From Burkholderiaceae bacterium (GTDB lineage Bacteria; Pseudomonadota; Gammaproteobacteria; Burkholderiales; Burkholderiaceae_E), in contig JAMLIR010000001.1 in assembly GCA_023954045.1 (NCBI GenBank), positions 547,694 to 611,693 on the forward strand: a stretch of DNA of 64,000 bases, in the 5' to 3' direction. A model generated the notes under the pieces. It was not told where the DNA came from and ran no database searches. It saw nothing but the letters and a program-made list of their open reading frames with translations. Below, piece after piece: positions 8,812-21,043 of the stretch (the stretch's first letter is position 1; each line of letters opens with the position of its first letter). The translations under genes were made by a program, and so were the position numbers.

Positions 8812-10113
8812 TCAGCTCGCCGGCCGCCGCATCGAGCAGGACTGGGGCCGGGTCGACTGCCGGAGGTCGACGAACAATTCGGTGCGAAAGCCCAGCCCGC
8901 TGCCCTCCAGGTCGTATTTCGGCGCCCCCGGGCCGGCTGCGGCCCCCGCCCGCTCCATGACCGAGACATACAACGGTGTCAGCAACTGGTGGTCGGCGGC
9001 GCGCATCGTGGCGGTGTACGGGGGCGCCCGGTGGGTGCGCCCCTCGAGCGCGCGCGCCACGGCGGCGGCCTCGGTCGTGCCCGCGGCCTCGATCGCGGCA
9101 GCCAGCAACTCGATCATGACCACGTGGCGCATGTTGAAGTAGTCCTCGCGCGGGTCGCGAAGGCGCCTGCGGAAGTCGAGGTAGATGCGCTCCGCGTCCT
9201 GCACGCCGGCGTTCGGGTGCCACTCGGCCACCGCCCGCACCCGCCCCACGCCGGCCTCGCCGATCGCTGCGGGCGCGCCCAACCCGTTGCCGTAGAAGGT
9301 GTAGAAGTCCGCCGCCAGGCCCACCTCGCGCGCGGCGCGCACCAGGAAGGTCAGGTCGTTGCCCCAGTTGCCGGTGACCACGGTATCTGCACCCGACGCC
9401 TTGATCTTGGCCGCATAGGGGACGAAATCCTTGATCCGCCCGAGCGGGTGGAGTTCGTCGCCGACGATCTCGACGTCGGGGCGCTTCGCGCCGATCATCT
9501 GGCGCGCCAGGCTGGCCACCTGCCGGCCGAAGCTGTAGTCCTGGTTCAGCAGGTAGACGCGGTGGACGCGCCGGTTCTGCGCGAGCGCGTCGACGAGCGC
9601 GGCCATCCGCATGCCGGCGTGGGCGTCGAACCGGAAGTGCCAGAAGCTGCAGCGCTCGTTGGTGAGCGCCGGGTCGACCGCCGAATAGTTCAGGTAGAGG
9701 ACCCGGTTGCGCGGCTCTCGGTCGTTGTGCGTGGCCACCGCGTCGAGCAGCGCCGCGGCGACGGCCGAACTGTTTCCCTGCAGCACGAACGGCGTGCGCT
9801 GGTCGGTCGCCTTGCGCAACATGGCGATCGCCTCCTCGACCTGGCCCTGGCTGTCGAGGCGTTCCAGCTGCAGCGGCCGTTGCCTGCCGCCGATCCGCAC
9901 GCCGCCGCGCGCGTTCACGCGATCGACCGCGAACAGCAGGTTGCGCCAGACCGAGTCGCCGGCATTGGCGAACGGACCCGAGAACCCTTCGATGACGGCG
10001 AGCCGGATCGGCTCGCCCGAGGCCTGCGCGCGCGCAGGGCGCGCAGGCAGCGTCGCGAGCAGCGCCGAGGCGCCGATCGCGCCGGTGAATCCGCGGCGTC
10101 CCCGATGAGCCAT
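8812..10113 (-). CDS. ABC transporter substrate-binding protein, branched-chain amino-acid type
   Basis: 433-residue type I periplasmic binding protein of the Leu/Ile/Val-binding class. The N-terminus RRGFTGAIGASALLATLPARP with a following ARAQA cleavage region looks like a Tat-type signal peptide. The mature part starts IRLAVIEGFSGPFANAG, the ligand-pocket entry typical of this family, and later has YLLNQDYSFGRQVA. Its ATG 10113 shares one base with the leuA stop (TGATG), so translation is probably coupled to leuA. No LIV permease or ATPase genes are adjacent, so this binding protein must work with a transporter encoded elsewhere. The ligand is unproven; the leuA link suggests a branched-chain amino or keto acid. 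Confidence 0.88.
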   Translation of the reverse strand: MAHRGRRGFTGAIGASALLATLPARPARAQASGEPIRLAVIEGFSGPFANAGDSVWRNLLFAVDRVNARGGVRIGGRQRPLQLERLDSQGQVEEAIAMLRKATDQRTPFVLQGNSSAVAAALLDAVATHNDREPRNRVLYLNYSAVDPALTNERCSFWHFRFDAHAGMRMAALVDALAQNRRVHRVYLLNQDYSFGRQVASLARQMIGAKRPDVEIVGDELHPLGRIKDFVPYAAKIKASGADTVVTGNWGNDLTFLVRAAREVGLAADFYTFYGNGLGAPAAIGEAGVGRVRAVAEWHPNAGVQDAERIYLDFRRRLRDPREDYFNMRHVVMIELLAAAIEAAGTTEAAAVARALEGRTHRAPPYTATMRAADHQLLTPLYVSVMERAGAAAGPGAPKYDLEGSGLGFRTELFVDLRQSTRPQSCSMRRPAS

Positions 10114-11660
10114 CAGACGCCCGCCTGCGGATTGACGCGATCGGACTTCGAGTGCAGCTTGTTCAGCGCATTGAGGTAGGCCTTCGCCGAAGCGACGACG
10201 ATGTCCGGATCGGCGCCGACGCCGTTGACGATGCGCCCCGACTTGGCCAGCCGCACGGTGACCTCGCCCTGCGACTCGGTGCCGGTGGTGATCGCGTTGA
10301 CCGAAAACAGCATCAGTTCGGCGCCGCTGCTCACCTTCGCCTCGATCGCCTTGAACGTCGCGTCGACCGGCCCGTTGCCTTCGGACTCGCTCGTCTGCTC
10401 GCTGCCATCCACCGTCATCGTCACGCGCGCGTGCGGACGCTCGCCGGTTTCCGAGGCCTGCGCCATCGAGACGAACTGGTAGTGCTCGTCGGCCTCGTGG
10501 TGCACCGCCTGGTCCGACACCAGCGCGTGGATGTCCTCGTCGAAGATCTCGGCCTTGCGGTCGGCGAGGTCCTTGAAGCGCTGGAACGCCGCGTTGACCT
10601 CCTGCTCGGAATCGAGTTCGATGCCGAGCTCCTGCAGCCGCTGCTTGAACGCATTGCGGCCCGACAGCTTGCCGAGGACGATCTTGTTGGCGGTCCAGCC
10701 CACGTCTTCGGCGCGCATGATCTCGTAGGTGTCGCGCTGCTTGAGCACGCCGTCCTGGTGGATGCCCGAGGCGTGCGCGAACGCGTTGGCGCCGACGACC
10801 GCCTTGTTGGGCTGGACCGGAAAGCCGGTGATGCTGGAGACGAGCTTCGACGCCGGCACGATCTGCGTGGTGTCGACACCGACCTCGAGATCGAAGTAAT
10901 CGCGACGGGTCTTCACCGCCATCACGATCTCCTCGAGCGAGGTGTTGCCGGCGCGCTCCCCCAGGCCGTTGACGGTGCACTCGACCTGGCGCGCGCCGCC
11001 GATCTTGACTGCCGCCAGCGAGTTGGCCACCGCCATGCCGAGGTCGTTGTGGCAATGGACCGACCAGATCGCCTTGCCCGAGTTGGGGATCCGCTCGCGC
11101 AGGCTGCGGATCTGGTTGCCGAACATCTCGGGCACGGCATAGCCGACCGTGTCGGGAATGTTGATCGTCGTCGCACCCTCGGCGATCGCGGCCTCGAGCA
11201 CCCGGCACAGGAAGTCCGGGTCGGAGCGGCTCGCGTCCTCGGGCGAGAACTCGACGTTGTCGGTGAACTTGCGCGCGAAGCGCACCGCAAGCCGGATCTG
11301 CTCGTGGACCTGCTCGGGCGTCATCCGCAACTTCTTCTCCATGTGCAGCGCCGAGGTCGCCATGAAGGTGTGGATGCGCATCGACTTCGCGCCCTTCAGC
11401 GCCTCGGCGGCGCGCGAGATGTCGCGGTCGTTGGCGCGCGCCAGCGAGCAGACGGTTGAGTCCTTGATCGCGTCGGCGATCGCGCGCACCGCCTCGAAGT
11501 CGCCGTTCGAGGAGGCGGCGAACCCTGCCTCGATCACGTCGACCCGGAGCTTCTCGAGTTGCTTGGCGATGCGCAGCTTCTCCTCGCGGGTCATCGACGC
11601 GCCCGGGCTCTGCTCGCCGTCACGCAAGGTAGTGTCGAAAATGATCAGCTTGTCGGCCAT
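10113..11660 (-). CDS. leuA: 2-isopropylmalate synthase
   Basis: First committed enzyme of leucine synthesis, condensing acetyl-CoA with 2-ketoisovalerate. The 515 residues are full length. The N-terminal TIM barrel has [14 protein letters not shown] and the metal motif [14 protein letters not shown]. The C-terminal 130 residues form the LeuA dimer domain that binds leucine for feedback inhibition. AGGAG precedes ATG 11660 at good spacing. Upstream lie about 190 bases of leader that contain a Leu-rich 37-codon open frame (11739-11852). The gene is coupled to a downstream branched-chain-type binding protein. Confidence 0.97.
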   Translation of the reverse strand: MADKLIIFDTTLRDGEQSPGASMTREEKLRIAKQLEKLRVDVIEAGFAASSNGDFEAVRAIADAIKDSTVCSLARANDRDISRAAEALKGAKSMRIHTFMATSALHMEKKLRMTPEQVHEQIRLAVRFARKFTDNVEFSPEDASRSDPDFLCRVLEAAIAEGATTINIPDTVGYAVPEMFGNQIRSLRERIPNSGKAIWSVHCHNDLGMAVANSLAAVKIGGARQVECTVNGLGERAGNTSLEEIVMAVKTRRDYFDLEVGVDTTQIVPASKLVSSITGFPVQPNKAVVGANAFAHASGIHQDGVLKQRDTYEIMRAEDVGWTANKIVLGKLSGRNAFKQRLQELGIELDSEQEVNAAFQRFKDLADRKAEIFDEDIHALVSDQAVHHEADEHYQFVSMAQASETGERPHARVTMTVDGSEQTSESEGNGPVDATFKAIEAKVSSGAELMLFSVNAITTGTESQGEVTVRLAKSGRIVNGVGADPDIVVASAKAYLNALNKLHSKSDRVNPQAGV

Positions 11661-11738
11661 CTGAATGCTCCTGGGGTGCCCGGCCCGCTCGTGGCGGGAG
11701 GCAAGAGGGACTGCGACGGTGGTAGGGGGAAGGGGGTG

Positions 11739-11852
11739 TCAGCGCGCGGGGCGCAGTAGCGGACCCAGCACCGCAAGCAGGTGCAGCCCGCCGAACGACC
11801 GGGAGCCGGTCGTCAGGGAAAGCGTGGATTCGAGGCCGAAACGGGTAGCCAT
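11739..11852 (-). CDS. Candidate leuA leader peptide, 37 codons
   Basis: Short open frame starting ATG 11852 in the leuA 5' leader. The C-terminal 16 residues, GLHLLAVLGPLLRPAR, contain six leucines and include CTT and CTA codons that are uncommon in the surrounding GC-rich genes. A promoter-like TTGCGT-17-TATATT (11888-11860) ends only seven bases before the ATG, so the mRNA would be nearly leaderless. The coding sequence contains an ACGACCGG / CCGGTCGT inverted repeat. This is what a leucine-attenuation peptide would look like, but no classical T-tract terminator follows before leuA, so the mechanism is unknown and the peptide is unproven. Confidence 0.45.
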   Translation of the reverse strand: MATRFGLESTLSLTTGSRSFGGLHLLAVLGPLLRPAR

Positions 11853-11859
11853 GGCAAAA

Positions 11860-11888
11860 AATATAGCCGCTTTGTGCAGCGCACGCAA
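11860..11888 (-). promoter_or_regulatory. Candidate leuA promoter
   Basis: Minus strand TTGCGT (11888-11883), 17-base spacer, TATATT (11865-11860). It lies between the dcd stop and the candidate leader peptide, in one of the few AT-rich spots here. The predicted start site falls at or next to ATG 11852. Confidence 0.5.
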
Positions 11889-11923
11889 CCGCGCCCTCCT
11901 CGCGCGCGGCCCGGCGCAGCCGG

Positions 11924-12487
11924 TCAGGTGCGCGGCAGCGTCACCCCGGTCTGCCCCTGGTACTTCCCGCCGCGATCGCGGTACGAGGTCTCGCAGATTT
12001 CGTCGGACTCGAGGAAGATCACCTGCGCGCAGCCCTCGCCGGCATAGATCTTTGCCGGCAGCGGCGTGGTGTTCGAGAACTCGAGCGTCACGTGCCCCTC
12101 CCACTCGGGCTCGAGCGGGGTCACGTTGACGATGATGCCGCAGCGCGCATAGGTCGACTTGCCAAGGCAGACGGTGAGCACGCTGCGCGGGATCCGGAAG
12201 TACTCGACCGTTCGCGCCAGCGCGAACGAGTTCGGCGGGATGATGCAGACCGGTCCCTTGAAGTCGACGAACGATTTCTCGTCGAAGTTCTTCGGGTCGA
12301 CGATGGTCGAGTTGATGTTCGTGAAGATCTTGAACTCGTCGGCGCAGCGCAGGTCGTAGCCGTAGCTCGACGTGCCGTAGGAGACGATGCGCTTGCCGTC
12401 GATTTCGCGAACCTGCCCCGCCTCGTAGGGCTCGATCATCCCTTGCGCCGCCATGCGGCGGATCCAGCGGTCGGATTTGATGCTCAT
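11924..12487 (-). CDS. dcd: dCTP deaminase
   Basis: 187-residue trimeric dCTP deaminase supplying dUTP for thymidylate synthesis. It matches the family from end to end, starting [13 protein letters not shown] and including SSYGYDLRC, the signature [12 protein letters not shown] and [15 protein letters not shown], whose Glu is the catalytic acid in this family. Length is normal. It reads the same way as leuA but is separated by a likely promoter at 11860-11888. No strong ribosome site is visible before ATG 12487, but no alternative start suits the conserved N-terminus. Confidence 0.97.
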   Translation of the reverse strand: MSIKSDRWIRRMAAQGMIEPYEAGQVREIDGKRIVSYGTSSYGYDLRCADEFKIFTNINSTIVDPKNFDEKSFVDFKGPVCIIPPNSFALARTVEYFRIPRSVLTVCLGKSTYARCGIIVNVTPLEPEWEGHVTLEFSNTTPLPAKIYAGEGCAQVIFLESDEICETSYRDRGGKYQGQTGVTLPRT

Positions 12488-12724
12488 CGCGTGTCCGGAA
12501 GCGGCGCCCCGCGCGCCGAAAGTCGCGGCATTCTAGCCTGAGCGCCGGTTCGGCCCGTCGATGCTGCAGCGCACCATCCGGACTGCCCGTGGCGGCTTGC
12601 CCGTGCGCACCCCCGGCGACGACGCGACAACGCTTCGGCGTCGTCAGGAAGGTGGCATCATCACGACTTGAATCAGCGCGCCGCCGCAGGCGGCAACAAG
12701 AACGTCGAACCCAGGAGGCGATAC

Positions 12725-13189
12725 ATGGACCGTACCGTGACGATGACGGTGAACGGCAAGCAGGTGACGGCGACGATCGACGCCCGAACCCTGCTGGTGC
12801 AGTTCATCCGCGAAAACCTGCAACTGACCGGCACCCACGTGGGCTGCGACACCGCGCAATGCGGCGCCTGCACGATCCACATGAACGGCCGCGCGGTGAA
12901 GGCGTGCTCGATGTTGGCGGTGCAGGCCGACGGCGCGACGATCACGACGATCGAGGGCCTCTCGGCTAACGGCGATCTGCACCCGATGCAGAAGGCCTTC
13001 AACGAGTGCCACGCGCTGCAGTGCGGCTTCTGCACCCCCGGGATGGTGATGTCGGCAATCCAGCTGCTGCAGGACAACCCCAAGCCGACCGAAGCGCAGA
13101 TCCGCGAGGGTCTCGACGGCAACATCTGCCGCTGCACCGGCTACCACAACATCGTGCGCGCGATCGAGCAGGTCGCGGCGCAAGGCTGA
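12725..13189 (+). CDS. coxS: CO-dehydrogenase-type hydroxylase, [2Fe-2S] small subunit
   Basis: 154-residue iron-sulfur subunit of a molybdenum hydroxylase. The plant-type cluster ligands are in [15 protein letters not shown] and the second, helical-domain cluster in [11 protein letters not shown] plus [11 protein letters not shown]. It passes electrons from the Mo site in CoxL to FAD in CoxM. AGGAGG at 12713-12718 fixes ATG 12725. It is first in the order S-L-M, which is typical of form II (BMS-type) clusters, whereas form I clusters run M-S-L. The 237 bases upstream, back to dcd, show no recognised operator. Confidence 0.94.
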   Translation: MDRTVTMTVNGKQVTATIDARTLLVQFIRENLQLTGTHVGCDTAQCGACTIHMNGRAVKACSMLAVQADGATITTIEGLSANGDLHPMQKAFNECHALQCGFCTPGMVMSAIQLLQDNPKPTEAQIREGLDGNICRCTGYHNIVRAIEQVAAQG

Positions 13190-13207
13190 CTCCGGGGAGA
13201 CACGACC

Positions 13208-15565
<2,358 letters not shown>

Positions 15566-15579
15566 TCGAGGAGACACTC

Positions 15580-16374
15580 ATGTACGCATTCGAATATCAG
15601 CGTCCGGAAAGCGTCGCGAAGGCGGTCGGCGCCGCAGGCGGCGACGCGCGCTACCTGGCCGGCGGGCAGAGCCTGGTGCAGTCGATGAAGCTTCGGCTTT
15701 CGTCGGCGAGCACCCTGGTCGACCTGGGGGGCATCGACGGACTGCGCGGCATCAGCCGCGACGGATCGTCGGTGAAGATCGGCGCGATGACGCGCCACTC
15801 CGAAGTGGCGCGTTCGGCCGACGTGCGCGCGGCGATCCCGGCGCTCGCCGACCTGGCCGGCGGCATCGGCGACCAGATGGTGCGCAACATGGGCACGCTG
15901 GGCGGATCGATCGCCAACTCCGACCCGGCGGCCGACTATCCGGCCGGCGTGCTGGGGCTGGGCGCCACGGTGCAGACCGACCGCAGGTCGATCGCCGCCG
16001 ACGACTTCTTCAAGGACCTGTTCACGACCGCGCTGGAGCCGGGCGAGCTGATCGTCTCGGTGAGCTTCCCGATCCCGCAGCGGGCGGCCTACGTGAAGTT
16101 CAAGCAGCCCGCTTCGCGTTTCGCGCTGGTCGGCGTCTTCGTGAGCCAGGGCGCCTCGGGCGTTCGCGTCGCGGTCACCGGCGCGCGCTCGCACGCGTTC
16201 CGCGTTCCGCAGATGGAGCAGGCGCTGGCCCGCGACTTCCGCCCCGACGCGATCGCGGGAATCCGTCTCGATCCGGCCGGCTACAACAGCGACCTGCACG
16301 GGTCGGCCGAATACCGTGCCGCGATGGTCACGGTGATGGCGCGGCGCGCCGTCGAGAAGGCGCTGGCCGGCTGA
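15580..16374 (+). CDS. coxM: CO-dehydrogenase-type hydroxylase, FAD-binding medium subunit
   Basis: 264-residue flavoprotein subunit that passes electrons from the iron-sulfur clusters to the quinone pool or another acceptor. The FAD pyrophosphate-binding motifs are ARYLAGGQSLVQSMK and NMGTLGGSIANSDPAAD. GAGGAG precedes ATG 15580, 15 bases after coxL. It completes the S-L-M core. A 12-bp perfect hairpin follows at 16391-16426, between this gene and the maturation genes. Confidence 0.94.
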   Translation: MYAFEYQRPESVAKAVGAAGGDARYLAGGQSLVQSMKLRLSSASTLVDLGGIDGLRGISRDGSSVKIGAMTRHSEVARSADVRAAIPALADLAGGIGDQMVRNMGTLGGSIANSDPAADYPAGVLGLGATVQTDRRSIAADDFFKDLFTTALEPGELIVSVSFPIPQRAAYVKFKQPASRFALVGVFVSQGASGVRVAVTGARSHAFRVPQMEQALARDFRPDAIAGIRLDPAGYNSDLHGSAEYRAAMVTVMARRAVEKALAG

Positions 16375-16390
16375 TCGAGCCTTCGGCCCC

Positions 16391-16426
16391 GGGCTGCGCG
16401 CGCGTCGTCGGCGCCGCGCGCAGCCC
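16391..16426 (+). other. Strong intercistronic hairpin between coxSLM and coxDEGF
   Basis: Perfect 12-bp stem GGGCTGCGCGCG / CGCGCGCAGCCC with a 12-base loop, starting 17 bases past the coxM stop. There is no T tract, only CTCTCCTCC. It could protect the coxSLM message from 3' decay or attenuate the maturation genes. Confidence 0.6.
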
Positions 16427-16469
16427 TCTCCTCCGCAGTCCCCCATCCAGCGCCCAGCGAGCCGCCCTC

Positions 16470-17377
<908 letters not shown>

Positions 17378-17381
<4 letters not shown>

Positions 17382-18583
17382 GCGGGCGCGTCGCCGACAA
17401 CATCGTTCACTTCGCTCGGGTGCTGCGCGCGGCCGGCCTTCCCGTGGGCCCCGATCGCATCCTGGCCGCGATCAACGCGGTGGAGCTCGTCGGGCTCGAC
17501 CGCCGCGACGACGTGCACGCGGCGCTGACCGCCGTGATGCTGAGCCGGCACGAGCAGCAGCCGGTGTTCGACGCGGCGTTCGCCGCGTTCTGGCGCGACC
17601 CGAAGCTGCTCGAGCGGCTGATGTACCTGCTGCTGCCGAAAATCGCGGGCCGCCCGGGCGCGGTGAAGCCGCCGCAGCGGCCGCGCCGCGTCGAGGAAGC
17701 GCTGTCGCCGCCGGCCACGACGCCGCCGCCCGAGGCGCCGCCGCACGAGGAGGACAAGCAAACGATCGACGCGGTGGTCAGCTTTTCCGAGCGCGAGCGG
17801 CTGCAGCGCGCCGACTTCGAGAGCATGTCGGCGCGCGAGTTCGCGATCGCGCGCCGCCTGGCCGAGACAGTGCCGCTGCCGGTGCGCCCGCTGCGCACCC
17901 GTCGGCTGGCGACGTCGTCGCGCGGTCGCATCGACGTGCGGCGCGCGCTTCGCCGCCTGGCGCGCTCGCCCGACACGATCGACCTGCCGCGCTCGGCGCC
18001 GCGCCTGCGGCCGCCGCCGCTGGTGATCATGATCGACATCTCGGGGTCGATGGACCGCTACGCGCGCGCGTTCCTGCACTACGCGTACGGCCTGACGCAG
18101 CACCACCACCGCGTGCACACGATGGTGTTCGGCACGCGGCTCACCGACATCACGCGCTGCCTGCGCCACCGCGATCCCGACGTGGCGATCGAGCGCGCCG
18201 ACGCGCTGGTGCAGGACTGGCGCGGCGGCACGCGCATCGCGTCGAACCTGGCCGAGTTCAACCGCCGCTGGGCGCGGCGCATGCTCACCGGCAACGCGGC
18301 GCTATTGCTGGTCACCGACGGACTCGATCGCGACGAGCACGGATCGCTGTCGATCGAGGCGGCGCGGCTGGCACGCTTTTCGCACGAACTGGTCTGGCTC
18401 AATCCGCTGCTGCGCTACGAGGGGTTCACGCCGCGCGCTGCCGGCGTGCGCGCGCTGCTGCCGCACGTCGACCGGATGCTGCCGATGCACAACCTGGCCA
18501 GCCTCGCCGACCTCGCGCAGGCGCTGCGCAAACCCCCGGAGCGTCCCGCCCTGCGAACCCACCGCACGGAGAATCCGAGATGA
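17378..18583 (+). CDS. coxE: VWA-domain protein, CoxE-like
   Basis: 401-residue VWA-containing partner of the MoxR ATPase. The C-terminal VWA domain has the MIDAS motif DISGSMD (about residue 221) and later VTDGLDRDEHG. The N-terminal half is helical and carries a Pro-rich linker near residues 105-125. The start is GTG 17378, overlapping the coxD stop as GTGA. CoxD/CoxE pairs act in the cytoplasm on active-site maturation of the hydroxylase. Its stop overlaps the coxG start as ATGA, so D, E and G are probably translated as one coupled unit. Confidence 0.91.
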
Positions 18584-19164
18584 ACCTGCAAGGCGAACGC
18601 CTGATCGCGGCTTCCCCCGAAGCCACCTGGGCCGCGCTGAACGACCCCGAGACGCTGAAGGCGTGCATCGCCGGCTGCGAGACCCTCGAGCGCGTCGCCG
18701 ACGACGAATACCTGGCGACAATGGCGATGCGGATCGGGCCGGTCAACGCCCGCTTCAAGGGGCGGCTGAAGCTCGAGAACATCGTGCCGCCGTCGTCGTA
18801 CACGATCGCGTTCGACGGCCAGGGCGGCGTCGCCGGATTCGGCAAGGGATCGGCCGACGTGAAGCTCGCGCCCGAGGGCGCGGGCACCCGGCTTTCCTAT
18901 GCCGCGAAAGCGCAGGTCGGCGGTAAACTGGCGCAGGTCGGCTCGCGGCTGATCGAAGGCGCCGCCAGCAAGATCACCGACGACTTCTTCGCCGCGTTCG
19001 AGACGCGGCTGGCGCCCGCGGCGCCGGCGGGCGAAGCGCCCGTCACGGCTCCGGCGCCGATGCCAACTGCCCCGGGCGGCGCCGGACCCGCCGGCACGCG
19101 CTGGCTGGTCTGGATCGTCGTGGCGTTGATCGCCGTCGCGCTGGTCACCTGGATGCTGCGTTGA
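18580..19164 (+). CDS. coxG: SRPBCC-domain membrane-anchor protein, CoxG-like
   Basis: 194-residue protein with a START/SRPBCC fold covering about residues 1-145. A Pro/Ala-rich linker and a single C-terminal membrane helix, WLVWIVVALIAVALVTWML, follow. CoxG proteins recruit CO dehydrogenase to the inner membrane and, in recent work on mycobacteria, bind quinone for electron delivery. The tail-anchored layout here fits that role. ATG 18580 overlaps the coxE stop. The next gene starts 10 bases after it. Confidence 0.88.
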   Translation: MNLQGERLIAASPEATWAALNDPETLKACIAGCETLERVADDEYLATMAMRIGPVNARFKGRLKLENIVPPSSYTIAFDGQGGVAGFGKGSADVKLAPEGAGTRLSYAAKAQVGGKLAQVGSRLIEGAASKITDDFFAAFETRLAPAAPAGEAPVTAPAPMPTAPGGAGPAGTRWLVWIVVALIAVALVTWMLR

Positions 19165-19174
19165 GGAGGACGAA

Positions 19175-20167
19175 ATGGACAGCCTCGATCGTGAAGTCCT
19201 CGAGCACGCGCGCGACTGGTTCGCCGCCGGGCGCCGCGTCTGGCTCGTCACCGTGCTCGAGACCTGGGGCTCGGCGCCCCGGCCCCCCGGTGCGCTGCTC
19301 GCGCTGCGCGACGACGGGCTGGTGGTCGGCTCGGTGTCGGGCGGCTGCGTCGAGGACGACCTGATCAAACGGGTGCAGACCGGTGAGCGCGTCGCGAAAC
19401 CCTCGCTCGTCGTCTACGGCGTCGCCAAGGAGGAAGCCGCGCGATTCGGCCTGCCCTGCGGCGGCACGCTGCGCCTGCTGCAGGAACCGGTGACCGATGC
19501 GGGCTGGATCGACGAGGTGCTCGAGCGTACGTCGCGCCACGAGCTCGTCGCGCGCACGCTCGACCTGGAGACCGGGCGAGCCGCGCTCGCGCCCGCACAA
19601 CGCGGCGAGTGGTTCCAGTTCGACGGCAAGACGTCCCGAACGGTATTCGGACCGCGCTACCGGCTGCTGATGATCGGCGCCGGGCAGCTCTCGCGCGTGC
19701 TGGCCGAGATGGCCAAGGCGCTCGACTTCCAGGTCTTCGTCTGCGATCCGCGCGAGGAGTACTACACGACGCTCGAACTGCCGCAGGTCACCTGGCTGCC
19801 CGGCATGCCCGACGACGCGATCGCGGCCTTCAAGCCCGACGCCAACACCGCGGTGGTCGCGCTCACGCACGACCCGAAGCTCGACGACCTGGCGCTGATC
19901 GAGGCGCTGAAGTCGCCGGCGTTCTACGTCGGCGCGCTGGGCTCGCGCAAGAACACCGCGAAGCGGCGCGAGCGGCTCGCGATGTTCGAACTGTCGGCCG
20001 ACGAGATCGCCCGGTTGCACGGCCCTATCGGGCTGCACATCGGCAGCCGCACGCCGTCCGAGATCGCGGTGGCGATCCTGGCCGAGATCGTGTCGGTGAA
20101 GAACGGCGTCGAGCTCGTCCAGAAGAAGGCGCCGCAGGACGAGGACGCCTGCCTCGTCACGGGCTGA
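19175..20167 (+). CDS. coxF: XdhC/CoxF-family molybdenum-cofactor maturation protein
   Basis: 330-residue XdhC-type protein that binds molybdenum cofactor and helps its sulfuration and insertion into hydroxylases. The N-terminal domain has VTVLETWGSAPRPPGA and GSVSGGCVEDDL. The C-terminal Rossmann domain has LLMIGAGQLSRVLAEMA and FYVGALGSRKNTAKRRERL. GAGGAGGAC gives a very good ribosome site for ATG 19175. It ends the cox operon. The next genes run on the opposite strand after 75 bases. Confidence 0.92.
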   Translation: MDSLDREVLEHARDWFAAGRRVWLVTVLETWGSAPRPPGALLALRDDGLVVGSVSGGCVEDDLIKRVQTGERVAKPSLVVYGVAKEEAARFGLPCGGTLRLLQEPVTDAGWIDEVLERTSRHELVARTLDLETGRAALAPAQRGEWFQFDGKTSRTVFGPRYRLLMIGAGQLSRVLAEMAKALDFQVFVCDPREEYYTTLELPQVTWLPGMPDDAIAAFKPDANTAVVALTHDPKLDDLALIEALKSPAFYVGALGSRKNTAKRRERLAMFELSADEIARLHGPIGLHIGSRTPSEIAVAILAEIVSVKNGVELVQKKAPQDEDACLVTG

Positions 20168-20242
20168 ACGATCGGCGCCGCGATCCGGTGCCCGGCGCCG
20201 CGCGCGCACGCGGTGCGGCGAATCGGCCCCCGGCGCCGCAAG

Positions 20243-21043
20243 TCAGTCGGCGGCGACGCGCGACGAGACTGCGGCGGCCAGTGCGAAGACCGGCCGCCCA
20301 CCCGCCGTGCGCGCGAGCTCGACCTCGACCCCGTAGACGCGCGTGAGCACCGACGGCTCGATGAGTTCCGAGACCGGGCCGAACGCGGTCGTGCCGTCGG
20401 GCAGGTAGACCAGCGCATTCGTTCCCGCGCGCAGCGCATGATTCGGGTCGTGCGTCGCGTAGGCGATGCCGAGGCCGTCGGCGGCGAGGCCGCGCAGCGT
20501 GTCGAGCACCCTGCCCTGGTTGCCGAAGTCCAGGCTCGCGGTCGGCTCGTCGAGCAGCAGCGTCGAGGCCTGCTGCGCAAGCGCGCGGGCGATCGCGGCG
20601 AGCTGGCGTTCGCCGCCCGACATCCGCGAAAGCATCCGGTGGCGGAAGCGCTCGAGCCCGAGCCGCTCGATCGCGCGCGCGACCGCCTCGCGGTCGACGC
20701 GCCCGGGGGCGGCGCCCGTCGGGAGCCGGCCGAGTCGGCCCAGCATCACGTACTGTTCGACGCTGAACTCGAACGCGGCGCCGGGCTGCTGCGGCACCCA
20801 GGCGACCCGCGCGGCGAGTTCGCGCGGGCCGAGCTGCCCGAGCTCACGCTCGCCCCATCGGACCGTCCCGGACAGCGGCGCCACGGTGCCCAGCAACGTG
20901 CGAAACAGCGTGCTCTTGCCCGACCCGTTGGGGCCCAGCACCACCACGATCTCGCCCGCGTGCAGCGTGAGGTCGATCGGCGCGGTCAGCGCCCGCCGGT
21001 CGTAGCCGAACGTGAGCGCGCGCGCGCGCAGCAGTTCAGCCAT
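20243..21043 (-). CDS. FecCD/BtuCD-type ABC importer, ATP-binding protein
   Basis: 266-residue ABC ATPase with Walker A VLGPNGSGKST, signature MSGGERQLAAIARAL and Walker B TLLLDEPTASLDFG. The class normally moves iron chelates, haem or cobalamin, but the MolBCA subgroup (HI1470-1472 type) moves molybdate or tungstate. It overlaps the permease stop by eight bases at ATG 21043. Its place between a Mo-enzyme cluster and ModE/ModABC genes favours molybdate or tungstate; that is inference. Confidence 0.9.
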   Translation of the reverse strand: MAELLRARALTFGYDRRALTAPIDLTLHAGEIVVVLGPNGSGKSTLFRTLLGTVAPLSGTVRWGERELGQLGPRELAARVAWVPQQPGAAFEFSVEQYVMLGRLGRLPTGAAPGRVDREAVARAIERLGLERFRHRMLSRMSGGERQLAAIARALAQQASTLLLDEPTASLDFGNQGRVLDTLRGLAADGLGIAYATHDPNHALRAGTNALVYLPDGTTAFGPVSELIEPSVLTRVYGVEVELARTAGGRPVFALAAAVSSRVAAD

